Below, piece by piece: positions 24,655-33,500 of a stretch of 64,000 nucleotides of DNA. The first letter of the stretch is position 1; the number at the start of each line of letters is the position of its first letter. A program made the position numbers and the translations under genes. The stretch covers positions 1-64,000 of the forward strand of contig NZ_MAGP01000117.1 of assembly GCF_002926165.1 (NCBI RefSeq), in the 5' to 3' direction. The DNA comes from Micromonospora chalcea (lineage in GTDB: Bacteria; Actinomycetota; Actinomycetes; Mycobacteriales; Micromonosporaceae). A model generated the notes under the pieces. The model made no database searches and had not been told where the DNA came from. It was given only the letters and a program-made list of their open reading frames with translations.

Positions 24655-25767
24655 TTACCGACTCGGGGCCCTCGCTGCTGCCGTGCGGCCGGGAGCGGCC
24701 GGGGCCGACCGGATCGGGCGACGCCGGCAGCAGCCACAGGAGGGGTGCGGCGGCCACCGTCGGTGACGCACCCGGCCCGGGGCTGCGACCTCCACCGCGC
24801 CGCCGAGCGTCTCCGGGTGGCCGCCGTCGAGCTGGGCCAGCGCCTCGGCCGTGGCGAACGCGGCGGCGGCGAGCCGGGTGGTGGCGGCGCAGGCCCGCTC
24901 GCCCCGGTCGGCGGCGAGCTGGGCGGCGAGCGCCGGCCAGTCCGGGTCCCGGTCGCCGCGGTGCAGGTCGAGGCAGCGCAGGCACGGACCGACGGGTGGG
25001 CGGACCAGCGGGCCGATCACGGGTACGCCGCCGCGCAGGTCGAGCAGCAGGTGGGGCTGACGTCGGCGGGCGTACCCGGTGGCCAGCAGCTCGGCCGGCC
25101 GGTCCACGCCGAGCTGCACCACCAGGTCCGGCCGGGCCGCCCGGATCGGGGTCGTGGCAGTGCCCGGCGCGCACCGCTCCAGCGCCGCGCGTACCGCCGG
25201 GCCCAGCGGCCGGCCCAGCTCCGCGGCGGTCAGGCCGGTCCCGACCAGGTCGCCGGCGCCGACCGGGCCGGCCAGATCGGGTACGACGTGCCCGACGCCG
25301 GCCTGGGCCAGCGCGACGGCGACCGCCGCGCCGAGTCGTCCCGTGCCGGTGACCAGCACCCGGGCGGACCGGCGGCGGCGCAGTAGCCGGGCCGGTGTGC
25401 CGGGCAGGTCGGGGCAGGTCAGCGCCAGCGCGGCGGCCTCGGCTGCCAACCGGGTCCGGGCCGCGCCGGCGAGGTCACGGGGGAACAGGGCCTGCGCGGG
25501 CACCACCAGGCCGGCGTCGCGGAGCGTGTCGAGCAGCGCGCGTGCCTCGTCGGGCGGCACCCGGGCGGCGCCGGCCTCGGCCAGCACGGCGCGTTCGCTG
25601 CGGGTGCCGTCGAGCAGGTCGAGCAGGCGGGCCGTGCCCGGCGAGGACATCTCCAGCAGCACCGCCCGGCCGGGCAGCTCACCGAGTTGGAGCGTGTGGC
25701 GGTCGCGCCAGAGCCGGGTCAGGCCGGGCAGCAGGATCGGACGGACGAGCGGTGTCGGATCGGTCAC
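24655..25767 (-). CDS. E1/ThiF-like protein with N-terminal PqqD/RRE-like domain
   Basis: A 370-aa protein in two parts. Residues 1-90 look like a small winged-helix domain (LLDGTRSERAVLAEA, then RALLDTLRDAGLVV) similar to PqqD/RRE domains that bind peptide leaders. Residues 125-350 are an E1/ThiF-type fold with GTGRLG (141-146) and zinc pairs CLRC (262-265) and CGCC (344-347). This is the layout of cyclodehydratase C proteins that adenylate or present RiPP precursors, yet no YcaO, precursor or maturase gene is adjacent. The GTG at 25767 was chosen because conserved-looking sequence starts there. It is operonic with the ABC1 kinase. Confidence 0.75.
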   Translation of the reverse strand: MTDPTPLVRPILLPGLTRLWRDRHTLQLGELPGRAVLLEMSSPGTARLLDLLDGTRSERAVLAEAGAARVPPDEARALLDTLRDAGLVVPAQALFPRDLAGAARTRLAAEAAALALTCPDLPGTPARLLRRRRSARVLVTGTGRLGAAVAVALAQAGVGHVVPDLAGPVGAGDLVGTGLTAAELGRPLGPAVRAALERCAPGTATTPIRAARPDLVVQLGVDRPAELLATGYARRRQPHLLLDLRGGVPVIGPLVRPPVGPCLRCLDLHRGDRDPDWPALAAQLAADRGERACAATTRLAAAAFATAEALAQLDGGHPETLGGAVEVAAPGRVRHRRWPPHPSCGCCRRRPIRSAPAAPGRTAAARAPSR

Positions 25768-25806
25768 GGCACCGATAGTGACCGTCTCCAAGCGCTCCGT
25801 CGTTCG

Positions 25807-25868
25807 TTGTCCACAGGTGCGGCGAGCCGTGGCCAGCCTTGTCCACAGGACCTCGCCGGTTTTCCACA
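25807..25868 (+). promoter_or_regulatory. Three same-strand DnaA boxes
   Basis: Two perfect actinobacterial DnaA boxes TTGTCCACA (25807-25815, 25839-25847) and one near match TTTTCCACA (25860-25868) lie in the same orientation with start spacings of 32 and 21 bp, about three and two helical turns. They sit in the promoter region of the minus-strand E1-like/ABC1 operon. DnaA binding is inferred. Confidence 0.5.
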
Positions 25869-25896
25869 ACTGGCGGGTAACTGTGTCGGTTACCCG

Positions 25897-25929
25897 ACGG
25901 GGAGGGCGGCCGAGGGCCGCCCTCCCCGT
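25897..25929 (-). terminator. Terminator of the DUF5679 gene
   Basis: A perfect 15-bp stem, ACGGGGAGGGCGGCC (25897-25911) with its complement (25915-25929), and a 3-nt loop, 7 bp past the DUF5679 stop on the minus strand. Confidence 0.85.
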
Positions 25930-25936
25930 GGAGCGG

Positions 25937-26104
25937 TCAGACCTTGGCCTTGCCCAGGATGCGGTTCACTGTTGTGCCGCACACCGGGCACTTGCCCTTG
26001 GCCATGTTCATGCCGGTCTTCGAGACCTCCACGTGCCCCTCGAAGTCCCGCTTCTCCTTGCACTTGACGCAGTAACCGTTGTAGGTCTGGGCCTGGTCGG
26101 CCAC
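25937..26104 (-). CDS. DUF5679 zinc-ribbon protein
   Basis: A 55-aa protein with two CxxC knuckles (Cys12/15 in GYCVKCKEK, Cys39/42 in KCPVCGT), a single small zinc ribbon. The GTG at 26104 follows GAGGAGG; a longer reading begins in unlike sequence. This protein is widespread in actinobacteria and resembles ribosome- or nucleic-acid-associated zinc ribbons, but its function is not established. It is monocistronic, with a terminator after it and a 471-bp intergenic region before it. Confidence 0.85.
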   Translation of the reverse strand: MADQAQTYNGYCVKCKEKRDFEGHVEVSKTGMNMAKGKCPVCGTTVNRILGKAKV

Positions 26105-26575
26105 GGTAGCCTCCTCGTCTCGTCCGCCGGAGGTTGTCCCGGCGGTCTCCCTGCGGCCGAACGTGACGTCGGCGCCGGGGGGTTCTCCGCGATCAGTCAC
26201 CTGACCGTGGTTGGCGGACCCTACCCAGGTCTGGGCGGTTCCATGTCAGCTGTACGCCGACTCTGTGAGCTAGTCGACGTCGAGAGTGTGCATGCCGAGT
26301 TACGTCGGATAAGTCAGTTTCGCGCGGACACGCCGGGTAAAAGCGCCCAGATCCCCTTCGTGTGCCCCTGACGCCGGTCACTCACCGTAGATCACTTAAC
26401 GTTGCAGAGGGTCGGTTGGTGATGGTCATCTACCAGCGCAAAGAATTTTTTCTGGACTCCTGACAATCAACCGCCATTTTCCGGGCGCGTGTCGTCGTGT
26501 TGACTCTTGCGGAGTCCTGGTCAGTACGCATTAGCTTTCCATCGTGACAGTCAACCGAGGCTGCGCGGGCCGGTA
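26105..26575. other. Long intergenic region, no convincing gene
   Basis: A 471-bp gap between divergent genes. Open frames here (for example minus strand 26193-26381) are Arg-rich with no RBS. The part from 26390 to 26550 is AT-rich and includes AAAGAATTTTTTCTGG (26440-26455), a short near-palindrome, and a TTGACT hexamer at 26500-26505 that may be a -35 for the metallopeptidase gene, although no good -10 is spaced correctly. A small RNA cannot be excluded. Confidence 0.4.
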
Positions 26576-27097
26576 ATGGCCGTGACGCGGAAGCCCGTCG
26601 TCGAGGTACGGCGCAGTCAGCGCCGGCGGCGCACGGTGTCCGCGTACCGGGACGGGGAGCGCGTCGTCGTGCTGATCCCCGACCAGTTCTCCCGGGCCGA
26701 GGAGAGCGAGTGGGTCGACCGGATGCTGGCCCGGCTCGCCGCCCGCGAGGGCCGGCTCGCCCGCTCGGACGCCGAACTGCTCGCCCGCGCCCGCCGCCTG
26801 ATCGACAGCTACCTTCCCGAGTACGGCTCGGCCGCCGTGCCCGCGAGCGTGCGCTGGGTGACCAACCAGAACGGCCGCTGGGGCTCCTGCACCCCCGCCG
26901 ACCGCACCATCCGGATCTCGCACCGGATCCAGGACATGCCCGACTGGGTGATCGACTACGTCCTCCTGCACGAGCTGACGCACCTCATCGTGCCCAGTCA
27001 CAACGCCGAGTTCTGGGCGCTGGTCGCCCGGTACCCGCGCTCGGAGCGGGCGCGCGGCTACCTGGAGGGCGTGGCCGCCACCGCCGCCATTCCCTGA
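26576..27097 (+). CDS. YgjP-like (DUF45) metallopeptidase
   Basis: A 173-aa zinc metallopeptidase-fold protein: VLLHELTHLIVPSHNAEFW carries HExxH (about 132-136) and the third His, and NGRWGSCTP is the conserved DUF45 motif. MAVTRKPVVEVRRSQRRRR is a normal start; the ATG at 26576 has only a weak RBS and the GTG two codons later is an alternative. Related proteins associate with SprT/M48-like peptidases. Substrate unknown. It stands alone, followed by a palindromic repeat. Confidence 0.88.
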   Translation: MAVTRKPVVEVRRSQRRRRTVSAYRDGERVVVLIPDQFSRAEESEWVDRMLARLAAREGRLARSDAELLARARRLIDSYLPEYGSAAVPASVRWVTNQNGRWGSCTPADRTIRISHRIQDMPDWVIDYVLLHELTHLIVPSHNAEFWALVARYPRSERARGYLEGVAATAAIP

Positions 27098-27121
27098 CCG
27101 CGCCCCCGCCCCCGCGCGGTT

Positions 27122-27176
27122 GATCATGAGGTTGACCTGTTGATCCGTCCGTTTCGTCACCGTCAACTTCATGATC
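27122..27176. repeat. Dispersed palindromic repeat, copy 1
   Basis: GATCATGAGGTTGAC (27122-27136) and GTCAACTTCATGATC (27162-27176) match at 14 of 15 positions with a 25-bp loop. The core GATCATGRAGTTG-like half also occurs at 27868 and 35805, so this is an intergenic repeat family of the genome. Confidence 0.7.
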
Positions 27177-27204
27177 GCGTGTGGGGTGGGGTTAAGGTCG
27201 GCGG

Positions 27205-27825
27205 GTGTCCCGACGTGTGGTGGTGGCGTTGCTCGGCCCGGTGACCTGGACGCCGCCCGGAATCGAGCCGGCGCGATGGCGTACCGCCCTCGCCGAGGAC
27301 GTGGTGGACCTGCTGGCCACGCTGAACGAGGTGGAGACCGCCGTCGCGGTCGCCGCGCGGGACCGCTGGCTGGCCGACGCCGTGGTCTGGCCCGGCACCC
27401 CGGTGTACGAGGTGCCGGAGCCGACGCCGAACGCGGTGTTCGCGACGCTCGCCGCTGCCGGCCCGGAGGTGGTCTACGACCAGGTGGCAGTGGTGGCGGC
27501 GGACGCGCCGGACGTGCCGGGGCTGACGCTCGGCAAGCTGCTGCGGCCGCTGACCACCCGGCCGGTGGCGGTGGCCCCGGTCGAGGGAGGCGGAACCGGG
27601 CTGCTGGGAGTGGCTGCTCGACTGCCCGTACCGGCGTGGTTGCCGGCGCTGGACCTGGACACGACCGCGCCGGCCGAGGTGCGCCGGGCCGCGCCGAGCC
27701 CGGGGGACGTGGCGGTCACCGCCGGCTGGCGCCGGATGCGCGGTCCCGCCGACCTGGCCGCGCTCGACCCGGCCGTCGAGGGCTGGGAGGCCACCCGGGC
27801 CCTGCTGTCCGGCCGCCCCGTCTGA
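27205..27825 (+). CDS. GT-A-like hypothetical protein (DUF2064-like)
   Basis: A 206-aa protein. The pattern RRVVVALLGPVTW, then VAVVAADAPDVPGLTLGKLL, then VAVAPVEGGGTGLLGVA resembles the nucleotide-binding and acceptor regions of DUF2064/CofC-type GT-A fold proteins, with the DxPD segment where a metal or nucleotide would bind. No signal peptide or membrane segment. The GTG at 27205 is the first reasonable start. Family assignment is by pattern only, and it may be catalytically altered. Confidence 0.65.
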   Translation: MSRRVVVALLGPVTWTPPGIEPARWRTALAEDVVDLLATLNEVETAVAVAARDRWLADAVVWPGTPVYEVPEPTPNAVFATLAAAGPEVVYDQVAVVAADAPDVPGLTLGKLLRPLTTRPVAVAPVEGGGTGLLGVAARLPVPAWLPALDLDTTAPAEVRRAAPSPGDVAVTAGWRRMRGPADLAALDPAVEGWEATRALLSGRPV

Positions 27826-27867
27826 CCCCTGTCCCTACTGCCTCGCCGCGCATCCGGCCACTCCGCC

Positions 27868-27935
27868 GATCTTGGAGTTGTGGTGCCTGACAGACGTCGC
27901 TACTCGGGCATCCTGGGCGCCACAACTTCAAGATC
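27868..27935. repeat. Dispersed palindromic repeat, copy 2
   Basis: GATCTTGGAGTTGTGGTGCC (27868-27887) and GGCGCCACAACTTCAAGATC (27916-27935) pair at 18 of 20 positions around a 28-bp loop. It lies between convergent genes and is followed by the GGGCC run. Confidence 0.75.
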
Positions 27936-27938
27936 GAC

Positions 27939-27967
27939 GGGCCGGGCCGGGCCGGGCCGGGCCGGGG
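27939..27967. repeat. GGGCC pentanucleotide tandem run
   Basis: Five consecutive GGGCC units in the convergent intergenic region next to palindrome copy 2. Noncoding, and likely length-variable between strains. Confidence 0.7.
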
Positions 27968-27988
27968 CGGGCCCGGGGGTGTACTGCG

Positions 27989-29260
27989 TCAGCGCTTGTC
28001 GTCGTCCTCGCCGGGGGACTTCTCCTCCGGGGCGCCCGGCGCGGAGAAGTCGAAGTTCGCCAGCTCGTCGTCGCGATCGGTGCTGGTCGTGGCGAACGCC
28101 TCCGGCGCGGCGAAGTCGTCGTCGGAGGGCAGCAGGTCCGGGTGGCCCCAGATCGCGTCCCGGCCGGCGATGCCGCGGTGCTCGGTCAGCGCCGCCCACA
28201 GCACAGTGGCCTCGCGCAGCCGACGGGGCCGCAGTTCGAGACCGACGAGCGCGGCGAACGTCTGCTCGGCCGGGCCACCCGCGGCGCGGCGGCGGCGGAA
28301 CGCCTCGCCGAGGCGTACGACGTTGGGGAGGCGGTCACCGGCGGCGCTGTCGACGACGTGGCAGACCCAGCCCTCGACCAGGGCGAGTACGGTCTCCAGC
28401 CGGGCCAGCGACGCCTTCTGCGCGGGCGTGTCCTCGGGCGTGAAGATGCCCTCCAGCGCGATCGCCTGCATCGACTCCGGGTCGGTCGGGTCGACCCGGC
28501 CCATCGCCTCCTCGATCGCCTCCCGGTTGACCCGGATGCCCGCGGCGTAGTTCTCCACCGCGGTCAGCACGTGCCCGCGCAGCCACGGCACGTGCTGGAA
28601 CAGCCGCTGGTGGGCGGCCTCGCGCAGGGCCACGTAGAGGCGTACCTCGTCCTCGGGCAGCTCCAGGCCCTCGCCGTACGCCTTGATGTTGGCGGGGACG
28701 AGCGCGGCCGTGCCGGCGGGGCCGAGCGGCAGGCCGATGTCACCGGCGGAGAGCACCTCGGCGCCGAGCGAGCCGAGCGCCTGGCCGAGCTGGCCGCCGA
28801 AGAGCGCGCCGCCCAGCGTGGCGACCATCGACTGCATCGGGCCGAGCTGGGCGCGGGCCTCCGGCGGCACCAGGTCGCCCATCGCGCCGACCATCCGGCT
28901 GGCGACCGGGTCGCAGAGCTTGCGCCACACGTCGAGCGTCTTGAAGATCCACTCGTTGCGGTTCCAGGCGACCGAGGTGCGTATGCCGGAGGGCCACGAG
29001 GTCGCCGGCTCCAGCCAGAGGTCGGCGATGCGCAGCGCCTCCTCGACCGCGTTGCGTTCGAACGGCGACACCGCCGGGTCGCCGGCGGCGGCGAGCTGGC
29101 TGGCGGCTACCTGCCGGGCGAGGTCCCAGTTGACCGGCCCGCTGCCCGGCGCCGAGAGCAGGTGCTGCAACTGCGACATGAACTGCTGCATCGCCGCGGG
29201 ATCGTTGGGGTCCGGTGGTTGACCACCCGGGAGCGCGAAACCGAACGGAATATCAGGCAC
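27989..29260 (-). CDS. DUF2342 zinc-metallopeptidase-like protein
   Basis: A 423-aa protein of the actinobacterial DUF2342 family (putative zincin, M. tuberculosis Rv3195-like). The zincin-like helix reads ALREAAHQRLFQHVPWLRGH; the expected HExxH is not clear (EAAHQRLF), so catalysis is doubtful. The acidic C-terminal tail ends GEDDDKR. The GTG at 29260 gives VVPDIPFGFALPGG, and longer readings run into the divergent PDZ gene's promoter. It is divergent from the Lon-like protease with a 115-bp gap, as I recall for Rv3195/Rv3194c. Confidence 0.85.
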   Translation of the reverse strand: MPDIPFGFALPGGQPPDPNDPAAMQQFMSQLQHLLSAPGSGPVNWDLARQVAASQLAAAGDPAVSPFERNAVEEALRIADLWLEPATSWPSGIRTSVAWNRNEWIFKTLDVWRKLCDPVASRMVGAMGDLVPPEARAQLGPMQSMVATLGGALFGGQLGQALGSLGAEVLSAGDIGLPLGPAGTAALVPANIKAYGEGLELPEDEVRLYVALREAAHQRLFQHVPWLRGHVLTAVENYAAGIRVNREAIEEAMGRVDPTDPESMQAIALEGIFTPEDTPAQKASLARLETVLALVEGWVCHVVDSAAGDRLPNVVRLGEAFRRRRAAGGPAEQTFAALVGLELRPRRLREATVLWAALTEHRGIAGRDAIWGHPDLLPSDDDFAAPEAFATTSTDRDDELANFDFSAPGAPEEKSPGEDDDKR

Positions 29261-29375
29261 GACGTCTACGGTACGCGGGCCCCGCCGCAGGTCGTGCCAC
29301 TCGGCGTTGCGCTGAGGGCGAAGTCCTCGGGTCACCGCGCCGGGCGGCGGGGCGCGGATCGGTACGCTCTGGCGC

Positions 29376-30389
29376 ATGAGACGTCGCGGCGTGACCGTCC
29401 TGCTCGGTGCCCTGCTCACCGCACTGCTCAGCGTCGGTGTGCTGAGCGTGCCGCTGCCGTACGTGGTGCTCGGCCCGGGTCCGACGGTGAACACGCTGGG
29501 CAGCGAGGACGGCAAGGAGGTCATCCAGGTGACCGGCCGCTCGACGTCGACGTCCGCCGGTCAGCTCCGGCTCACCACGGTCGGCGTGCAGCCGACGGTG
29601 CGGCTCCGGTCGGCGCTGGCCGGATGGTTCTCCTCGGACGAGGCGGTGGTGCCGCGCGAGCTGGTCTACCCGCCGGGGCAGTCGCAGGAGGAGGTCGAGA
29701 AGCGCAACGCGGAGGACTTCCAGAACTCGCAGACCAGCGCCGAGACGGCGGCCCTGCGTGAGCTGGGCTACCCGATCAAGGTGCTGGTCAAGGCGGTCAC
29801 GGCGGGCGGGCCGTCGGCCGACGTGCTGCGCCCCGACGACGTGCTCACCTCGGTCGACGGGGTACCGGTGACGAGCGCGGCCAAGCTGACCGAGCTGATC
29901 CGGTCGAAGCCGGCCGGCACCGCGCTGCGGATCGGCTACACCCGCGGCGACACCCCGGGCACGGCCACGGTGACCAGCCAGGAGCAGGACGGCCGGCCGC
30001 GGATCGGCGTGGAGATCGACCAGCAGCAGCCGCACCCGTTCACCCTCAAGATCGACCTGGGGGACATCGGCGGGCCGAGCGCCGGGCTGATGTTCTCGCT
30101 CGGCATCATCGACAAGCTGGAGCCGGCCGACCTGACCGGCGGCAAGATCATCGCCGGTACCGGCACCATCGACGACGAGGGCCGCGTCGGCCCGATCGGC
30201 GGTATCGCGCAGAAGCTCGTCGGCGCCAAGGAGGCCGGCGCGAACGCGTTCCTGGTGCCCGCCGACAACTGCGCCGAGGCCGTCCGCAACCCGCAGCCGG
30301 GCCTGCCGATGCTGAAGGTCGCCACGCTGGACGAGGCATTGAAGGCACTCGAGGCGCTGCGTACCGGGGGGCAGCCGACGCGCTGCTGA
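29376..30389 (+). CDS. Membrane-anchored PDZ-Lon (S16) protease
   Basis: A 337-aa protein with an N-terminal membrane anchor (about residues 7-30), a PDZ domain (about 135-200; VLTSVDGVPVTSAAKL) and a Lon-type S16 protease domain with the catalytic Ser in GGPSAGLMFSL (about 235) and Lys in AQKLVGAKEAGA (about 280). No ATPase domain, so it probably acts outside the membrane as an ATP-independent protease. The ATG at 29376 precedes a typical positive-then-hydrophobic start. Substrate unknown. It is followed 121 bp later by the UPF0182 gene on the same strand. Confidence 0.9.
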   Translation: MRRRGVTVLLGALLTALLSVGVLSVPLPYVVLGPGPTVNTLGSEDGKEVIQVTGRSTSTSAGQLRLTTVGVQPTVRLRSALAGWFSSDEAVVPRELVYPPGQSQEEVEKRNAEDFQNSQTSAETAALRELGYPIKVLVKAVTAGGPSADVLRPDDVLTSVDGVPVTSAAKLTELIRSKPAGTALRIGYTRGDTPGTATVTSQEQDGRPRIGVEIDQQQPHPFTLKIDLGDIGGPSAGLMFSLGIIDKLEPADLTGGKIIAGTGTIDDEGRVGPIGGIAQKLVGAKEAGANAFLVPADNCAEAVRNPQPGLPMLKVATLDEALKALEALRTGGQPTRC

Positions 30390-30510
30390 ACCGGCCGGGA
30401 CCACGACTGCTGTGCCGATCGTGACGTGACCTTGACCCGACGTGCTCAGGATGACCCCGTACTCTTGGTGCCTGGTCGGAGCCGATCACATCGAGCGTGC
30501 GGAGCCAACA

Positions 30511-33500
30511 GTGGTCATGCGTAGCAGTCCCTTGCCGAGGATGAGCCGACGCGGACGCGTCACCATCGGTGTCCTGATCGGGGTGTTCGTCTTGTTCACC
30601 CTGCTCGGCTGGGGCGTCAACGCATGGACGGACTGGCTCTGGTTCAACGAGGTCCGCTACACCCAGGTCTTCACCGGCGTGCTCGCCACCCGGCTGCTGC
30701 TGTTCCTGGTGGTCGGCGTCGGCATGGCGCTGATCGTGGCCGGCAACCTCTGGCTCGCCTACCGGCTGCGACCCCGGATGCGCCCGCACTCGGCCGAGCA
30801 GGCCACGCTGGAGCGCTACCGGATGCTCCTGAGCCCTCGCCTCGGCACCTGGATCGCGCTCGCCGCCGCCGTCGTCGGACTGTTCGCCGGCCTGTCCGCG
30901 CAGAGCCGGTGGAGCCAGTGGCTGCTGTTCCGCAACGGCGGCGACTTCGGCGTGAAGGACCCCGAGTTCGGCATCGACGTCGGCTTCTACGTCTTCCAGC
31001 TCCCGTTCTGGCGCTACCTGCTCGGCGTCGGCTTCACCGCCGTCGTGCTGTCCCTGCTCGGCGCGCTCGCCGTGCACTACATCTTCGGCGGGGTGCGGCT
31101 GCAGGGCGTCGGCGACCGGATGACGAACGCCGCCCGCGCCCACCTCAGCTCGCTGGTCGCGTTCTTCGTGCTGCTCAAGGCCGTCGCGTACGTGCTGGAC
31201 CGGCGGGCCATGCTGCTGGAGTACAACGACAGCGCCAAGCTCTACGGCGCCGGCTACGCCGACGTCAACGCGCTGCTGCCGGCGAAGGAGATCCTCGCCT
31301 GGATCTCCGTCCTGGTGGCGCTGGCGATCATCGTGTTCTCCAACGCGGTCATGCGGAACCTGGTCTGGCCGGGCATCTCGCTGGCCCTGCTCGGCGTCTC
31401 CGCGGTCGCGATCGGCGGCATCTACCCGTGGGCCGTGCAGACGTTCGAGGTCAAGCCGAGCGCCCGGGACAAGGAAGCGCCGTACATCGAACGCAGCATC
31501 AAGGCCACCCGCACCGCGTTCGGCCTCGAAGGCACGAAGACCACACCGTACGCGGCGAGCAACCTCGTTCCACCCGCCAGCCTGGCCACCGACACCTCGG
31601 TGGTGCAGAACATCCGGCTGCTCGACCCGCAGCTGGTCTCCGAGACGTACACCCAGCTCCAGCAGGTACGTGGCTTCTACGACTTCGGCTCGAAGCTGGA
31701 CATCGACAGGTACTCGGTCAAGGACAAGACCTCCGACTACGTGGTCGGCGTCCGTGAGATCAACTACGGCGAGCTGACCGACCAGCAGAGCAACTGGATC
31801 AACCGCCACACCGTCTACACCCACGGGTACGGCCTGGTGGCCGCCCCGGCGAACCAGGTGGTCTGCGGCGGTCAGCCGTACTTCGTCTCCGGCTTCCTGG
31901 GTGAGAAGGCGCAGGAGGCGTGTTCCTCGCCGGCCGAGGAGATCCCGGCCCAGCAGCCGCGGATCTACTACGGCGAGCGGATGGAGCCCGGGGACTACGC
32001 GATCGTCGGCCAGAACGGCGACCGCAACGTCGAGTTCGACCGGCCCACCTCCACCGGTGGCGAGCAGTACTACACCTACAGCGGCGAGGGTGGCGTCAAG
32101 ATCGGTTCGTTCCCGCGCCGCCTGCTCTACTCGATCAAGGAGCAGGAGCCGAACTTCCTGCTCTCCGAGGCGGTCAACGAGAACTCGAAGCTGCTCTACG
32201 TGCGCAACCCGCGTGACCGGGTGGAGAAGGTCGCCCCGTTCCTCACGCTCGACGGCGACCCGTACCCGGCGGTCGTGAACGGCCGGGTCCTGTGGATCAT
32301 CGACGGCTACACCACGGCGGCGACCTACCCGTACGCCGAGCGGGTCAACCTCCAGGCGGAGACCGCCGACGAGCTGACCGGCCGGGGCACGTTCCAGCTC
32401 GCCCGGGAGAACGTCAACTACATCCGCAACTCGGTGAAGGCGACTGTCGACGCCTACGACGGCACGGTCAAGCTCTACTCGTACGACGACACCGACCCGG
32501 TGCTCAAGGCGTGGAACAAGGCGTTCGGCGGTGACCTGGTGCTGCCCAAGGGCGACATCCCGGCCGAGCTGGCCGAGCACTTCCGCTACCCGGCGGACAT
32601 GTTCAAGGTGCAGCGCAACCTGCTCACCAAGTTCCACGTCACCGACCCCGGCGATTTCTACTCCGGCCAGGACTTCTGGCAGGTGCCGAACGTGCCGGAC
32701 GCGCCGGACAGCGGGCAGAAGCAGCCGCCGTACTACCTCTTCACCCAGTTCCCCGGGCAGGAGGGGCCACGCTTCCAGCTGACCTCCGCGGTCACTCCGA
32801 ACGGGCGGCAGAACCTCGCCGCGCTGGTCTCCGGCTCGTACGTCGACGGCAAGCCACAGCTGGAGGTGCTGGAGCTGCCGGACCAGACCCGGATCTCCGG
32901 GCCGACGCAGGTGCACCAGCAGATGACGAACAACGGCGACATCCGGCAGCAGCTCAACCTGCTCTCCTCCAACCAGGCCCAGGTGCAGTACGGCAACCTG
33001 CTCTCGCTGCCCTTCGCCGACGGCATGCTCTACGTCGAGCCGGTCTACGTGAAGAGCAGCAACCAGGACGCGTACCCGCTGCTGCAGAAGGTGCTGCTCT
33101 CCTACGGTGACGGCGGCTCGTACGTGGTGCTCGCCAACAACCTCAACGACGGCATCAAGCAGCTCGTCGAACAGGGCAAGCGGGCGCCGAACAACAACCC
33201 GCCGCCGAGCACCGACGACAACGAGACGCCGACGCCGACGCCGACGCCGACCGGGGGTGACAACAACACCCCGCCGGCGACCGGCGAACTGGCCCAGGCG
33301 GCGGCCCGGGTGCAGACCGCGATCAGCGAGGTCAAGGCCGCGCAGGCGTCCGGTGACTTCGAGCGGTACGGGCGCGCGCTGAAGGCGCTGGACGAGGCGA
33401 TGAGCGCGTTCCAGCAGGCACAGTCCGCGGCCGGCGGCTCGGGCAACCCGGCGCCGTCGGGCAGCGCCTCACCGCCGGCGCCCACGTCGCCCGCGCCCAC

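Noticed and set aside
25807..25868. A chromosomal replication origin at the DnaA boxes
   Set aside because: Only three boxes and no dnaA, dnaN or AT-rich unwinding region; a regulatory or titration site is more likely.
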